Source: Volucribacter amazonae
Lineage (GTDB): Bacteria; Pseudomonadota; Gammaproteobacteria; Enterobacterales; Pasteurellaceae
DNA: 64,000 nucleotides
Direction of reading: 5' to 3'
NCBI RefSeq assembly: GCF_029783845.1
Contig: NZ_LWID01000001.1
Location: forward strand, 124,001 to 188,000
Notes under the pieces: generated by a model
Told to the model about the DNA's origin: nothing
Databases searched by the model: none
Seen by the model: the letters and a program-made list of their open reading frames with translations, nothing else
Shown here: one piece after another, positions 1 through 8,197 of the stretch
Layout of the letters: every line of letters starts with the position of its first letter
Numbering within the stretch: position 1 is the stretch's first letter
Made by a program: the position numbers and the translations under genes

Positions 1-35
1 GCTGTGGTGGTAAGAGTTACCAGTTTATTTGTCAT
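1..35 (-). CDS. N-terminal 11 codons of an unidentified gene (truncated by window edge)
   Basis: On the minus strand an ATG at base 35 opens a frame reading M-T-N-K-L-V-T-L-T-T-T before it leaves the window. A good Shine-Dalgarno (AGGAG) lies about 7 bases upstream, so translation starts here. Too little is visible to name the product. Confidence 0.6.
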   Translation of the reverse strand, partial: MTNKLVTLTTT

Positions 36-83
36 AATTTACTCCTGTATTATTTTAATGTTGTGATAATCTTTGTTATCTAA

Positions 84-119
84 TATAGCCGTTCCACTTT
101 TTAAATTGAAACGACTATA
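84..119. repeat. Correia-like repeat, 36-bp deletion form (both termini joined)
   Basis: The sequence starts TATAGCCGTTCCACTTT and ends AAATTGAAACGACTATA. These are the left and right ends of the roughly 105-bp repeat seen in full at 4342, 20677, 54875 and 60500, here fused with the whole interior missing. Confidence 0.75.
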
Positions 120-243
120 ATTGTTGTGTTTTCCTTTTTTATCACGAGAATAATAATCTTGTAAAGTAGAATGTTAAATGATTTTATATTCATTATTTAT
201 GAATAAAAATTCATTTAAAAATGACCGCACTTTTTGCTTATTT

Positions 244-275
244 TATAGTCGTTCCAATTAAAAATGTGGCAAGAT
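244..275. repeat. Correia-like repeat, left-end fragment
   Basis: TATAGTCGTTCCAATTAAAA followed by ATGTGGCAAG matches the left end of the full repeat (compare 60500). The right end is missing; the match fades after about 30 bases. Confidence 0.5.
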
Positions 276-322
276 GATAACAATAAGATTGTTAAAGTGC
301 GGTTGGTTTTTAAATTATTCTT

Positions 323-551
323 CACTTTCATTTCTCCGTTATTGCTAACGGTTTTCGCCCCCTTTTACAAAGGGGACGACCTACTTTCTTTACTCGTGTA
401 AAGAAAGTAGGCAAAGAAACACGCCCCTAGAAAAAGCCTTTATCCAGCCTTTCACTAAGAACGATATACGAATAATTTTGGAACTCGCTACGCTCAAACA
501 GCCAAAATTATTCTATCGTTCTAAGTTTAGGCTGGGGCTTTTTAAGGGGTA
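323..551. repeat. Structured intergenic repeat with nested inverted repeats
   Basis: This non-coding stretch holds a perfect 13-bp stem with a 4-base loop at 381-410. It is followed by a larger imperfect inverted repeat: 452-481 pairs with 502-525, and 422-450 pairs with 529-551. Its left edge (CACTTTCATTTCTCCG, then TAACGGTTTTCGCC) recurs near 29771-29805. With flanking repeats and the cysB terminator it fills the 628 bp between the left-edge gene and cysB. I see no credible coding frame; an exported hairpin RNA or a mobile palindromic repeat are both possible. Confidence 0.55.
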
Positions 552-593
552 AGGGAGCGTTATTTGCTTTCTTAGTTTTATAGTCAATTAAAA

Positions 594-629
594 TAAAAAA
601 ACGGTCAAAAATTTTTGTATTTTTGACCG
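594..629 (-). terminator. Rho-independent terminator of the yciO-rluB-cysB operon, contains an uptake signal
   Basis: On the minus strand GCGGTCAAAAAT pairs with ATTTTTGACCG and is followed by TTTTTTT. The left arm includes an uptake signal core (626-634). It lies 35 bases past the cysB stop codon. Confidence 0.75.
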
Positions 630-663
630 CACTTTATTTCACAAAAGATGAACGCAAAGCTAC

Positions 664-1641
664 TTATTTGACTTCTAAGGTAATTCCATCAAATAATTTT
701 TGAATCGCTGTATTATCACGCAATTTTTCTGCTTTCTCCACCTGAGTACGGGTAAGATGTGGTGAGAAGTATTGAATAAAATCATACATATAATTGCGTA
801 AGAAGGTGCTGTGTTTAAAGGCTATTTGGGTGGTGCTGGCTTTAAATAAATGGCTTGCATCTAACGCAAGTAAATCAGAATCCGCTTGCGTATGTGCCAT
901 TGATGCCATAATGCCTACCCCAAGTCCCAAACGGACATAAGTTTTAATCACATCAGCATCAGTGGCAGTAAAGACAATGTTAGGCAAAATCCCTGCTTTA
1001 TTAAAGGCATAATCAAGATCGGATACACCTGTGAAACCAAAAGTATAGGTTACTAAGGGATATTTACCTAATTCTTCAATGGTTAAATTTTTACATTGTG
1101 CCAAAGGGTGATCGGACTTCACAATAACCGAACGATTCCACATATAGCAAGGCAATAGCACTACATCATCAAACAAATATTGTGCCTCAGTGGTAATCGC
1201 AAGATCCACTTCGCCAGATAATAAGGCATCATAAATCTGTGTTGGCGATCCTTGATGAACATGCAAACTCACTTCGGGATATTGTTTACAAAAGCGTTGA
1301 ATAATGCTTGGTAACATATAGCGAGCTTGGGTATTGGTTGTAGCAATACGAAGTACACCATGATTAGGGCGGGTATATTCATTAGCAATGGATTTAATTG
1401 CTTGCGTTTTTACTAAAATTTCTCGTGCAATTGTAATGATCTTTTCCCCTGCGGGGGTAACACTTTTAATATGTTTACCATTGCGTTCAAAAATTTCTAA
1501 ACCCAATTCATCTTCAAGTAAACGTACTTGTTTACTAATACCGGGTTGTGAGGTATATAACGCATTAGCCGCCTCAGTAACATTCAAATTTTGGTTGACG
1601 ATTTCAACAATATAGCGAAGTTGTTGGATTTTCATAGCCAT
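664..1641 (-). CDS. cysB: LysR-family transcriptional regulator CysB
   Basis: Master activator of sulfate assimilation and cysteine biosynthesis genes in gammaproteobacteria, with N-acetylserine as inducer. The 325-residue length and sequence match CysB throughout. The N-terminal winged helix-turn-helix contains LYTSQPGISKQVRLLEDELG (about residues 28-47). The effector domain has the CysB-typical stretches TTNTQARYMLP, HQGSPTQI and LVTYTFGFTG, and TATDADVIKTYVRLGLGVGI near residue 240. ATG 1641 and ATG 1635 (M-K-I-Q-Q) are both possible starts; the second matches the usual CysB N-terminus. It is the last gene of a yciO-rluB-cysB operon, 12 bases after rluB. The same gene order is, from memory, found in Haemophilus influenzae. 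Confidence 0.95.
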   Translation of the reverse strand: MAMKIQQLRYIVEIVNQNLNVTEAANALYTSQPGISKQVRLLEDELGLEIFERNGKHIKSVTPAGEKIITIAREILVKTQAIKSIANEYTRPNHGVLRIATTNTQARYMLPSIIQRFCKQYPEVSLHVHQGSPTQIYDALLSGEVDLAITTEAQYLFDDVVLLPCYMWNRSVIVKSDHPLAQCKNLTIEELGKYPLVTYTFGFTGVSDLDYAFNKAGILPNIVFTATDADVIKTYVRLGLGVGIMASMAHTQADSDLLALDASHLFKASTTQIAFKHSTFLRNYMYDFIQYFSPHLTRTQVEKAEKLRDNTAIQKLFDGITLEVK

Positions 1642-1653
1642 TTACCCATTCAA

Positions 1654-2592
1654 TTATTTATTTTTATAACGTTTGCTCATTTCTGAATAACGTTTAACTG
1701 CTCGACGTATTTTCGCTGTTTTAGGACGCCGTTTGGTTTTGGTCAAATCTAATTTACTTTCTGTTTCTGGGGGTAAATCCACTAACTGGCGTAAATAATT
1801 TACCGTAGCTAAATCCACCTCTTGCCAACCACCACGCGGTAAACTTTTGATTAATTTGATATTACCATAACGAATACGGATTAAACGGCTTACTTGCACC
1901 CCTTGTGATTCCCATAATCGTCTTACTTCACGATTGCGTCCTTCCATTAAGGTTACATCAAACCATTGGTTCATTCCAACACCGCCACTAACACTAATAC
2001 GGTTAAATTTTGCTGGTCCGTCCTCTAATTGTACGCCTTTACGCAAACGTTGTAACATAGCTTCATCAACTTCGCCAAAAACTCGCACAGAATATTCTCG
2101 CTCAATTTCCCGGCTTGGGTGCATTAATCGGTTGGCTAACTCGCCATCGGTAGTAAATAATAACAACCCTGAAGTATTAATATCTAAACGTCCTACTGCA
2201 ATCCATCTAGCGCCAGTTAAACGGGGTAAACGATCAAATACTGTTGCTCGCCCTTCGGGATCGTGGCGAGTACAAAGTTCCCCTTCAGGTTTATAATACA
2301 TTAATACGCGACAAATTTCTTTTTGTACAGGCTTTAGATTCACTAAATGTCCATCAATACGGATTTTAGTATTTTCGTTTACTTCAATACGATCACCTAA
2401 GCTGGCGATCTTACCGTCAACACTCACACGATTTTCTGCAATTAGGGTTTCAAGTTCTCGGCGTGAACCTTGCCCTGCTCGTGCTAACACTTTTTGTAGC
2501 TTTTCCCCTTTTACTGTTGAGGTGGTAAGCGTTTTTTTCCCCGTTGCCGGTTTAGCTGATTTATGGGGAGTAGGATTTCTTTGTTGTTTCAT
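1654..2592 (-). CDS. rluB: 23S rRNA pseudouridine(2605) synthase RluB
   Basis: Isomerises uridine 2605 of 23S rRNA to pseudouridine in the large ribosomal subunit. An N-terminal S4 RNA-binding domain (GEKLQKVLARAGQGSRRELE) is followed by the RsuA-type catalytic core with VGRLDINTSGLLLFTTDGEL, whose Asp is the expected nucleophile. The tail is Lys/Arg-rich. The frame stays open to a TTG at 2631, but ATG 2592 is preferred: it has AGAGG 5 bases upstream and starts M-K-Q-Q-R-N, giving 312 residues. It lies between yciO and cysB on the same strand. Confidence 0.93.
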   Translation of the reverse strand: MKQQRNPTPHKSAKPATGKKTLTTSTVKGEKLQKVLARAGQGSRRELETLIAENRVSVDGKIASLGDRIEVNENTKIRIDGHLVNLKPVQKEICRVLMYYKPEGELCTRHDPEGRATVFDRLPRLTGARWIAVGRLDINTSGLLLFTTDGELANRLMHPSREIEREYSVRVFGEVDEAMLQRLRKGVQLEDGPAKFNRISVSGGVGMNQWFDVTLMEGRNREVRRLWESQGVQVSRLIRIRYGNIKLIKSLPRGGWQEVDLATVNYLRQLVDLPPETESKLDLTKTKRRPKTAKIRRAVKRYSEMSKRYKNK

Positions 2593-2636
2593 ATAACCTC
2601 TTGTCGCTTTCGCAAGCGTCATTGTATGCAAAATAT

Positions 2637-3260
2637 TTAAATAAAAGGCTCGGTAGATCCGCTCCCTTCTCTTAAAATCGTTGGACTATCTGTTGTCAGA
2701 TCCACGACAGTGGTAGGTTGCTGTCCTAAATATCCACCATGAATAATTAAATCCACTTGATGCTCTAAACGTTCTCTTATTTCTTCAGGATCAGAATAAG
2801 TTAAATATTCATCATTAGGTAACATTAACGAACAAGACAAAATTGGCTCGCCTAAAGTACGCAATAAATCTAATGCAATTTGATTATCAGGCACACGAAT
2901 ACCAATGGTTTTACGTTTTGAAGTCATTAAACGGCGTGGTAATTCCTTGGTGGCTGTGAGAATAAAGGTATAACGCCCCGGCGTATTATTTTTAATTAGG
3001 CGATAAGCAGTATTATTTACTACTGAATAGGTAGACAATTCAGATAAATCACTACAAACCAAAGTAAAATTATGCCCCTCTGGTAGCTGCCGAATACGCA
3101 CAATCCTTTCCATAGCATGTTTATCGCCGATCATACAACCTAAGGCATAACCTGAATCCGTAGGATAAACAATTACCCCACCTTTTTTCAAAATTTCTAC
3201 CGCTTGATTAATTAATCTCACTTGCGGATTTTCTGTATGTATATAAAAAAATTGACTCAT
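2637..3260 (-). CDS. yciO: YciO, Sua5/YciO/YrdC-family protein
   Basis: A 207-residue member of the Sua5/YrdC fold, which binds nucleotide and RNA. Family members TsaC and Sua5 make threonylcarbamoyl-AMP for tRNA t6A; YciO is a related branch whose exact role is less settled. The signature region is visible as GGVIVYPTDSGYALGCM (residues 27-43), followed by KRKTIGIRVPDN and LREGSGS near the C-terminus. It is the first gene of the yciO-rluB-cysB operon, and rnm lies just upstream, as in the E. coli yciO neighbourhood. Confidence 0.9.
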   Translation of the reverse strand: MSQFFYIHTENPQVRLINQAVEILKKGGVIVYPTDSGYALGCMIGDKHAMERIVRIRQLPEGHNFTLVCSDLSELSTYSVVNNTAYRLIKNNTPGRYTFILTATKELPRRLMTSKRKTIGIRVPDNQIALDLLRTLGEPILSCSLMLPNDEYLTYSDPEEIRERLEHQVDLIIHGGYLGQQPTTVVDLTTDSPTILREGSGSTEPFI

Positions 3261-3269
3261 AATATCATC

Positions 3270-3344
3270 TAGACGTCATACGTCCCCTTCAAAATAATAC
3301 GCTGTTGGCACAGCTTGGCTTATTTTAAATTGAAACGACTATAT
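3270..3344. repeat. Correia-like repeat, degenerate with central deletion
   Basis: The left part (CTTCAAAATAATACGCTGTT then GGCA) and the right part (CTTGGCTTATTTTAAATT then GAAACGACTATA) match the two ends of the full repeat. About 30 internal bases are missing and the left terminus is eroded. Confidence 0.65.
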
Positions 3345-3384
3345 AACCAAAAGTTATCACATTATATACCTATTACTTTAAATA

Positions 3385-4230
3385 CTATACTTTTTTATCT
3401 TTTTCTTGAAAAATAGCATGTTGAAGGACAAACTTATCATCACAATTCAAAGCTAAGGACTTGCCTAACTCAATCCAAGCACAAGGAAAATGAAAATCCG
3501 ATCCTGCCGAACACAATAAATCAAATTCTTTCGCCCATCTTAATAATAACTCACGCTGTTGCGAGCTTTGTCCGCACCCAGCCACTTCTAGCCCATCGCC
3601 TTGCCATTGACAGAAATCTGTTATTAAACGCTTGATCCAGCGATTGGTCATATTATAACGTAAAGGGTGGGCAAGAATAGCCAATCCGCCTGCTTGATGA
3701 ATAGCACTAATCGCACCTGCTATCTCGCACCATTGCGGTTTGACATAAGCGGGTTTGCCTTGAGCGAGATAACGTTTAAAGGCTTGAGCAATATCTTTCG
3801 CTTTGCCTATATTCACTAAATAACGGGCATAATGGGCTCGAGTAACCTCCCCATTTGCTAAAGCACTTGCCCCAATAAAGGCTTGTTCAATGCCCAATAA
3901 TTGTAATTTATCGGCAATCATTAACGCTCGTTGTTGACGTAACTGTGCCTGAATGGACAATAAACGCTGTATTGCCGAGTGTTGTATATCAAAACCAAGT
4001 CCGACAATATGAATCTCTTTATTTTGCCAAAGCGTTGAAATTTCCACACCATTAATTAGCCTAATGCCATAATGCTGTGCCGCACTATGTGCCTCAGTCA
4101 ACCCTGCTACAGTATCATGATCGGTTAATGCCAAAATATCCACACCTTGCTGTTTTGCTCGTATCACTAGCTCAGTAGGGGTTAAAACGCCGTCAGAAAA
4201 GGTACTATGGCTATGTAAATCATAAATCAT
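3385..4230 (-). CDS. rnm: PHP-domain 5'-3' exoribonuclease RNase AM
   Basis: A metal-dependent phosphoesterase of the PHP family. The E. coli homologue (YciV/TrpH, RNase AM) trims 5' ends of rRNAs and degrades short RNA from the 5' side. The four PHP motifs are visible: YDLHSHSTFSDG (residues 3-14), LTDHDTVAG (36-44), GVEIS (about 61) and GSDFHFP near residue 243, giving the expected His/Asp metal ligands. Length 281 is close to the usual size. It is transcribed towards yciO; a repeat remnant and weak match to a repeat right end (around 4240-4257) flank it. Confidence 0.9.
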   Translation of the reverse strand: MIYDLHSHSTFSDGVLTPTELVIRAKQQGVDILALTDHDTVAGLTEAHSAAQHYGIRLINGVEISTLWQNKEIHIVGLGFDIQHSAIQRLLSIQAQLRQQRALMIADKLQLLGIEQAFIGASALANGEVTRAHYARYLVNIGKAKDIAQAFKRYLAQGKPAYVKPQWCEIAGAISAIHQAGGLAILAHPLRYNMTNRWIKRLITDFCQWQGDGLEVAGCGQSSQQRELLLRWAKEFDLLCSAGSDFHFPCAWIELGKSLALNCDDKFVLQHAIFQEKDKKV

Positions 4231-4294
4231 CTTGTACTGCCTATTAAAACGACTATAAATTAATCAATAAAGTAGATAGGTTACTGCTATATAC

Positions 4295-4318
4295 GAAAAA
4301 AGGGAACATTATGTTCCC
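4295..4318 (-). terminator. Rho-independent terminator of infC-rpmI-rplT
   Basis: Minus strand: GGGAACAT, one unpaired base, ATGTTCCC, then TTTTTT. The full Correia-like repeat lies between it and rplT, so the repeat is transcribed as part of the 3' untranslated region. Confidence 0.8.
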
Positions 4319-4341
4319 TCATCACAATCAATTACACTTTA

Positions 4342-4444
4342 TATAGTTTTCCCACTTTAAAATGATACGGCATTGGTACGCCTCGCCGTACTACTTGTAC
4401 TGTCGGCGTACCGCCTTGTCTCATTCTAAATTGAAACGACTATA
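4342..4444. repeat. Correia-like repeat, full length (103 bp)
   Basis: It opens TATAGTTTTCCCACTTTAAA and ends TTGAAACGACTATA. The interior holds GGCGTACCGCCTTGTCTCAT and CCTCGCCGTACTACTTGTAC. It starts four bases from the rplT stop codon. Confidence 0.85.
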
Positions 4445-4447
4445 CTA

Positions 4448-4801
4448 TTAAAGTGCAGATTTTGCCTTTTCAACTAAAGCAGCAAAAGCGACTTTGTCAA
4501 ATACTGCAATATCAGCAAGGATCTTACGATCGATCTCAACAGAAGCTTTTTTCAAGCCATTGATGAATTTGCTGTATGATAAACCGTTTTGACGGGCTGC
4601 TGCGTTAATACGAGCAATCCATAATTGACGGAATTGGCGTTTACGTTGACGACGGTCGCGATAAGCATATTGACCAGCTTTAATTACCGCTTGGAATGCA
4701 ACACGATAAACACGTGAACGTGCACCATAATAACCTTTAGCAGCCTTAAGAATTTTCTTATGACGTGCTCTTGCAATAACACCACGTTTTACACGAGCCA
4801 T
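4448..4801 (-). CDS. rplT: 50S ribosomal protein L20
   Basis: Binds 23S rRNA early in assembly of the 50S subunit; in E. coli it also represses its own operon by binding the mRNA. The 117-residue product starts MARVKRGVIARARHKK and continues with AKGYYGARSRVYRVA, the L20 signature. It is the last gene of infC-rpmI-rplT, 58 bases after rpmI. Confidence 0.98.
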   Translation of the reverse strand: MARVKRGVIARARHKKILKAAKGYYGARSRVYRVAFQAVIKAGQYAYRDRRQRKRQFRQLWIARINAAARQNGLSYSKFINGLKKASVEIDRKILADIAVFDKVAFAALVEKAKSAL

Positions 4802-4859
4802 TATTTAATCTCCTATCTATCTATTTTAAACTAAAGTTAACTAATCGTACGACAAGTGC

Positions 4860-5057
4860 TTAGGCATAAGGCAAGCACGCAACTACTAAAACTTGGTCTG
4901 CTTTCGCTACCATAGTTTTATGACGTAAATGACGTTTACGCTTAGTAGATTTTTTAGTCAAAATATGACGTAAGTGAGATTGTTTACGTTTAAAGCCACC
5001 AGACGCTGTTTTTTTAAAACGTTTAGCAGCACCACGTACTGTTTTAATTTTAGGCAT
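4860..5057 (-). CDS. rpmI: 50S ribosomal protein L35
   Basis: A 65-residue, very basic ribosomal protein starting MPKIKTVRGAAKRFKKT and containing LTKKSTKRKRHLR, as expected for L35. It lies between infC and rplT in the standard order. The intergenic stretch before it (5058-5163) may hold the L20 control region, though I did not model its fold. Confidence 0.98.
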   Translation of the reverse strand: MPKIKTVRGAAKRFKKTASGGFKRKQSHLRHILTKKSTKRKRHLRHKTMVAKADQVLVVACLPYA

Positions 5058-5163
5058 TGTTTAAAAACTCCGCATTGTTTAAGTTAATATACTATAATTA
5101 GGCGAATAAAAATTGATTAAACCGAAGTTCAATCAATCTATTATTACTTGCTAAAAGCACTAA

Positions 5164-5706
5164 TTATTTCTTTTTCGGGGCTAATACCATAACCGCTTGA
5201 CGACCTTCTAATTTCCCGGGTGCAGATTCCACCACTGAAATATCCGCAAGATCATTTTTCACTCGCTCAAGGACTTCTAAGCCAATTTCTTGGTGAGCCA
5301 TTTCACGTCCGCGAAAACGAACAGTAATTTTGGCTTTATCCCCATCTTCTAAAAAGCGAATCAGGCTGCGTAGTTTTACCTGATAATCGCCTTCGTCTGT
5401 ACCCGGACGGAATTTAATTTCCTTCACTTGTACAACTTTCTGCTTTTTCTTCTGCTCTTTTGCCGCTTTATCTTTTTCATAGAGGTATTTGCCATAATTC
5501 ATAATACGACAAACTGGCGGTTCTGCATTTGGGCTGATTTCCACTAAATCCAATTCAGCTTGCTCAGCTTGCTCTAATGCTTGTTGAATAGATACGATAC
5601 CTGCTTGTTCACCATGTTGATCAATCAAGCGGACTTCTTTCACCCTAATTTCTTCATTGATACGGTTAGGGCGATTATTCGCTGGAGCTCGTTTTGCAGT
5701 TTTAAT
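5164..5706 (-). CDS. infC: Translation initiation factor IF-3 with AUU start codon
   Basis: Binds the 30S subunit and proofreads start codon choice. An ATG/GTG-based call begins only at a GTG (5643) and misses 21 residues. The frame is open upstream to an ATT at 5706-5704, which is preceded by AGAGG 8 bases away. From there the protein reads I/M-K-T-A-K-R-A-P and is 180 residues, the same length as E. coli IF-3, which also starts with AUU. Known domains are visible: LVEISPNAEPPVCRIMNYGK (N-domain), the KEQKKKQK linker, KFRPGTDEGDYQVKLRSL and FRGREMAHQ (C-domain). The AUU start permits autoregulation because IF-3 itself rejects such codons. Confidence 0.95.
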   Translation of the reverse strand: MKTAKRAPANNRPNRINEEIRVKEVRLIDQHGEQAGIVSIQQALEQAEQAELDLVEISPNAEPPVCRIMNYGKYLYEKDKAAKEQKKKQKVVQVKEIKFRPGTDEGDYQVKLRSLIRFLEDGDKAKITVRFRGREMAHQEIGLEVLERVKNDLADISVVESAPGKLEGRQAVMVLAPKKK

Positions 5707-5904
5707 AATATGTTCCTCTAAGTCAATTAATAATAACGGTTAGCCTTGCTTGCTAGCCCATAGGCAATCCTTGTTAGACCAAAAGCAAGAAGATTTGCCA
5801 TTTTTATGACAAAAAACGGGCAAATTTTAAATAAAAATCCTAAGGTTGGCAAGTAGATTTTAGGCGAAATTACCTGCTTCAAAGAAAAAATATTTTCAAA
5901 ACTG

Positions 5905-5913
5905 ACCGCACTT
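5905..5913 (-). repeat. DNA uptake signal core
   Basis: ACCGCACTT, within the 291-bp stretch between infC and the aminotransferase gene. Apart from this and the terminator at 5939 I see no gene here. Confidence 0.9.
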
Positions 5914-5938
5914 TTAATTCCGCCTCTAATCCAAATAG

Positions 5939-5981
5939 AAAAAAATCCCCTAACGCCTATTATTCGTTTAAAAGGGATTTT
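5939..5981 (-). terminator. Rho-independent terminator of the ABC importer/aminotransferase operon
   Basis: Minus strand: AAAATCCC, a 24-base loop, GGGATTTT and further T residues. It lies 17 bases past the aminotransferase stop codon. The loop is long, so it is a moderate candidate. Confidence 0.5.
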
Positions 5982-5997
5982 CACTATTTAATCAAAA

Positions 5998-7380
5998 TTA
6001 ATCCGCATAGCTATCGGCAATAGCTAAGGCTTGATCAATAACCTCTAACCCCTTGATTAAATCCTGTTCATCAATGGTTAATGGCGGAGCAATATGAATG
6101 CGATTAAAATGATGAAATGGCCATACCCCATTTTTCTTACATTCTGCTACGGTTTCTAACACAGGACGATATTGCTCTGTCGTTGGGTTATAAGGGACAA
6201 TTTTTTCTCTGGTTTGTTGATTTTTCACTAACTCAATCGCCCAAAACATACCAATACCTCGGCATTCACCTACTGATTTATGTTTCGCTTTAATTTCCGC
6301 TAATTTTGGCTTAATAATACGTTTTTCAAGATCTTGCACCCGTTGTAAGATATTTTCTTCGGCAAACACCTCAAACGTGGCGACACCGGGGGCACAAGCA
6401 AGTGGGTGTCCTGAATAGGTTAAGCCACCGGGGTACACTCGCTCTCTAAAGGTATCAAAAATCGCATCGGTCATTATCACACCACCTAACGGCACATAAC
6501 CTGAGTTTACCCCTTTAGCAAAAGTTAATAAATCTGGCACAATTCCAAAATTTTCTACCGCAAATAATTTGCCTGTTCGTCCAAATCCAACCATCACTTC
6601 ATCGCAAATTAACATTAAACCATATTTATCACAAATAGCACGCACACCGGCTAAATAGCCATCAGGTGGCACTAATACCCCATTGGTTCCTACCACTGTT
6701 TCTAGCATAACGGCGGCAATCGTGCCAGCGCCCTCAAATTGAATAGTGCTTTCTAAATGGGCTAACGCTCGCTCACATTCTTGTTGTTCATTCTCTGAAT
6801 GGAAAGCAGAACGATAAGCATAAGGCCCATAAAAATGGACTACTGCTGGATCTGCTGTGGTTTCATTCGCCCAGCGTCTTGGATCGCCCGTTAAGGAAAT
6901 CGCTGTTGAGGTTGCACCATGATAAGAACGATAGAAAGTCAATATTTTACGTTTTCCTGTATGCAATCTTGCCATACGCACCGCATTTTCATTGGCATCT
7001 GCCCCACCATTCGTGAAGAAAACGTGGTTAAGATTGCCCGGGGCTGCTTCTGCGATTAATTTCGCCAACTTTCCTCTGGTTTCATTTGCCATTGCAGGTT
7101 GAATGGTTGGTAATACCGCTAATTGATCTTGGATTGCTTTAATCAATTTGGGGTGGCGATGCCCTAAATTCACATTCACTAATTGTGAAGAAAAATCTAA
7201 ATATTCTTTGCCCTCATAATCCCAAAACACACTGCCCTCTGCGCCAGCAATAGGTACTGGCGAGATTTTATCTTGTGCTGACCAAGAATGAAAAACATGA
7301 TTACGATCATCTTGTAATACTTGTTTACCACGAACAGGATCTTTAGCAGCTTGAGCGGCTGGGTTGTGTAAATCTGTCAT
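5998..7380 (-). CDS. Class-III PLP-dependent aminotransferase (taurine/omega-amino-acid type)
   Basis: Transfers an amino group from an amine or omega-amino acid to a keto acid using pyridoxal phosphate. The 460-residue protein has the class-III layout: FFTNGGADANENAVRMAR (about 121-138), FYRSYHGATSTA (149-160), the ICDEVMVGFGRTG block with Asp260 against the PLP ring, and Lys289 in TFAKGVNSGYVPLGG as the Schiff-base lysine. The N-terminal HSWSAQ and SSQLVNVNLGHRHP resemble, from memory, taurine:pyruvate aminotransferases, but substrate cannot be fixed from sequence. It follows the ATPase of a polar amino-acid ABC importer by 52 bases with no terminator between, so transporter and enzyme probably handle the same compound. 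Confidence 0.85.
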   Translation of the reverse strand: MTDLHNPAAQAAKDPVRGKQVLQDDRNHVFHSWSAQDKISPVPIAGAEGSVFWDYEGKEYLDFSSQLVNVNLGHRHPKLIKAIQDQLAVLPTIQPAMANETRGKLAKLIAEAAPGNLNHVFFTNGGADANENAVRMARLHTGKRKILTFYRSYHGATSTAISLTGDPRRWANETTADPAVVHFYGPYAYRSAFHSENEQQECERALAHLESTIQFEGAGTIAAVMLETVVGTNGVLVPPDGYLAGVRAICDKYGLMLICDEVMVGFGRTGKLFAVENFGIVPDLLTFAKGVNSGYVPLGGVIMTDAIFDTFRERVYPGGLTYSGHPLACAPGVATFEVFAEENILQRVQDLEKRIIKPKLAEIKAKHKSVGECRGIGMFWAIELVKNQQTREKIVPYNPTTEQYRPVLETVAECKKNGVWPFHHFNRIHIAPPLTIDEQDLIKGLEVIDQALAIADSYAD

Positions 7381-7432
7381 ATAATTCTCCTTAGACTAAA
7401 TATCATTTAATGATTGAAAATATATTGGTTAA

Positions 7433-8197
7433 TTACGCTAAATAGCGTGCTAAAAACTCTTGTAAACGTGGGGATTTGGGTTGACTGAAAAAGATTTCCG
7501 GTTCAGCCCGTTCCACCACTAAACCTTTATCCATAAACACCACTTCATGGCTCACTTGACGAGCAAATTCCATTTCATGGGTAACCACAATCATGGTATA
7601 CCCCTCTTTAGCGAGAGCTTTCATCACCCCTAACACTTCATCAACTAATTGCGGATCTAATGCAGAAGTGGGTTCATCAAATAAAATGACTTCCGGTTTC
7701 ATCGCCAACGCTCTCGCAATCGCTACTCGTTGCTTTTGTCCACCTGATAATGAAAATGGATAAGCATCAGCTTTATGATCCATTCCCACCTTTTGCAATA
7801 ACACCATAGCCTCGTCAATGGCTTGTTGGCGATCAACACCTAATACATGCACAGGGGCTTCGATCACATTGCCTAAAATAGTTAAATGTGGCCAAAGGTT
7901 AAAACTTTGAAAAACCATTGCTGTTTTGGCTCGTATCCTTGCCAAATCTTTATTAGACTGCGGTTTACCTTGCTCCGTAATGCCAATCCGCTCTCCCGTA
8001 ATAAAAATCTTGCCACGATCAGGTTGTTCCAACCAGTTAATACAACGTAATAAAGTTGATTTTCCTGAACCAGAAGGACCTAAAATACTAATGGTTTGTC
8101 CTTTTTCTACTTGAATGGAAATATCTCTTAACACTTCTATTCCATCAAAACTTTTTGAAATATTTTTAATCTCAACGGCGTATGTTGCTTTGCTCAT
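7433..8197 (-). CDS. Polar amino-acid ABC transporter, ATP-binding protein
   Basis: Cytoplasmic ATPase that powers the importer encoded just upstream. The 254 residues contain Walker A GPSGSGKST (40-48), Q-loop MVFQSFNLWPHL, signature LSGGQKQR, Walker B VILFDEPTSALDP and the H-loop VVTHEM. The family is that of GlnQ/HisP/ArtP. Its start overlaps the end of the upstream permease gene by 26 bases and has AGAGG 7 bases before the ATG, indicating translational coupling. Confidence 0.93.
   Translation of the reverse strand: MSKATYAVEIKNISKSFDGIEVLRDISIQVEKGQTISILGPSGSGKSTLLRCINWLEQPDRGKIFITGERIGITEQGKPQSNKDLARIRAKTAMVFQSFNLWPHLTILGNVIEAPVHVLGVDRQQAIDEAMVLLQKVGMDHKADAYPFSLSGGQKQRVAIARALAMKPEVILFDEPTSALDPQLVDEVLGVMKALAKEGYTMIVVTHEMEFARQVSHEVVFMDKGLVVERAEPEIFFSQPKSPRLQEFLARYLA

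Noticed and set aside
84..275. CRISPR array suspected from short repeats near the left edge
   Set aside because: The units are ends of a dispersed inverted repeat, not evenly spaced direct repeats with spacers; no cas genes.
5727..5984. 85-residue open frame between infC and the aminotransferase gene
   Set aside because: It spans the infC promoter region, an uptake signal and a terminator, has no Shine-Dalgarno and no protein-like pattern.
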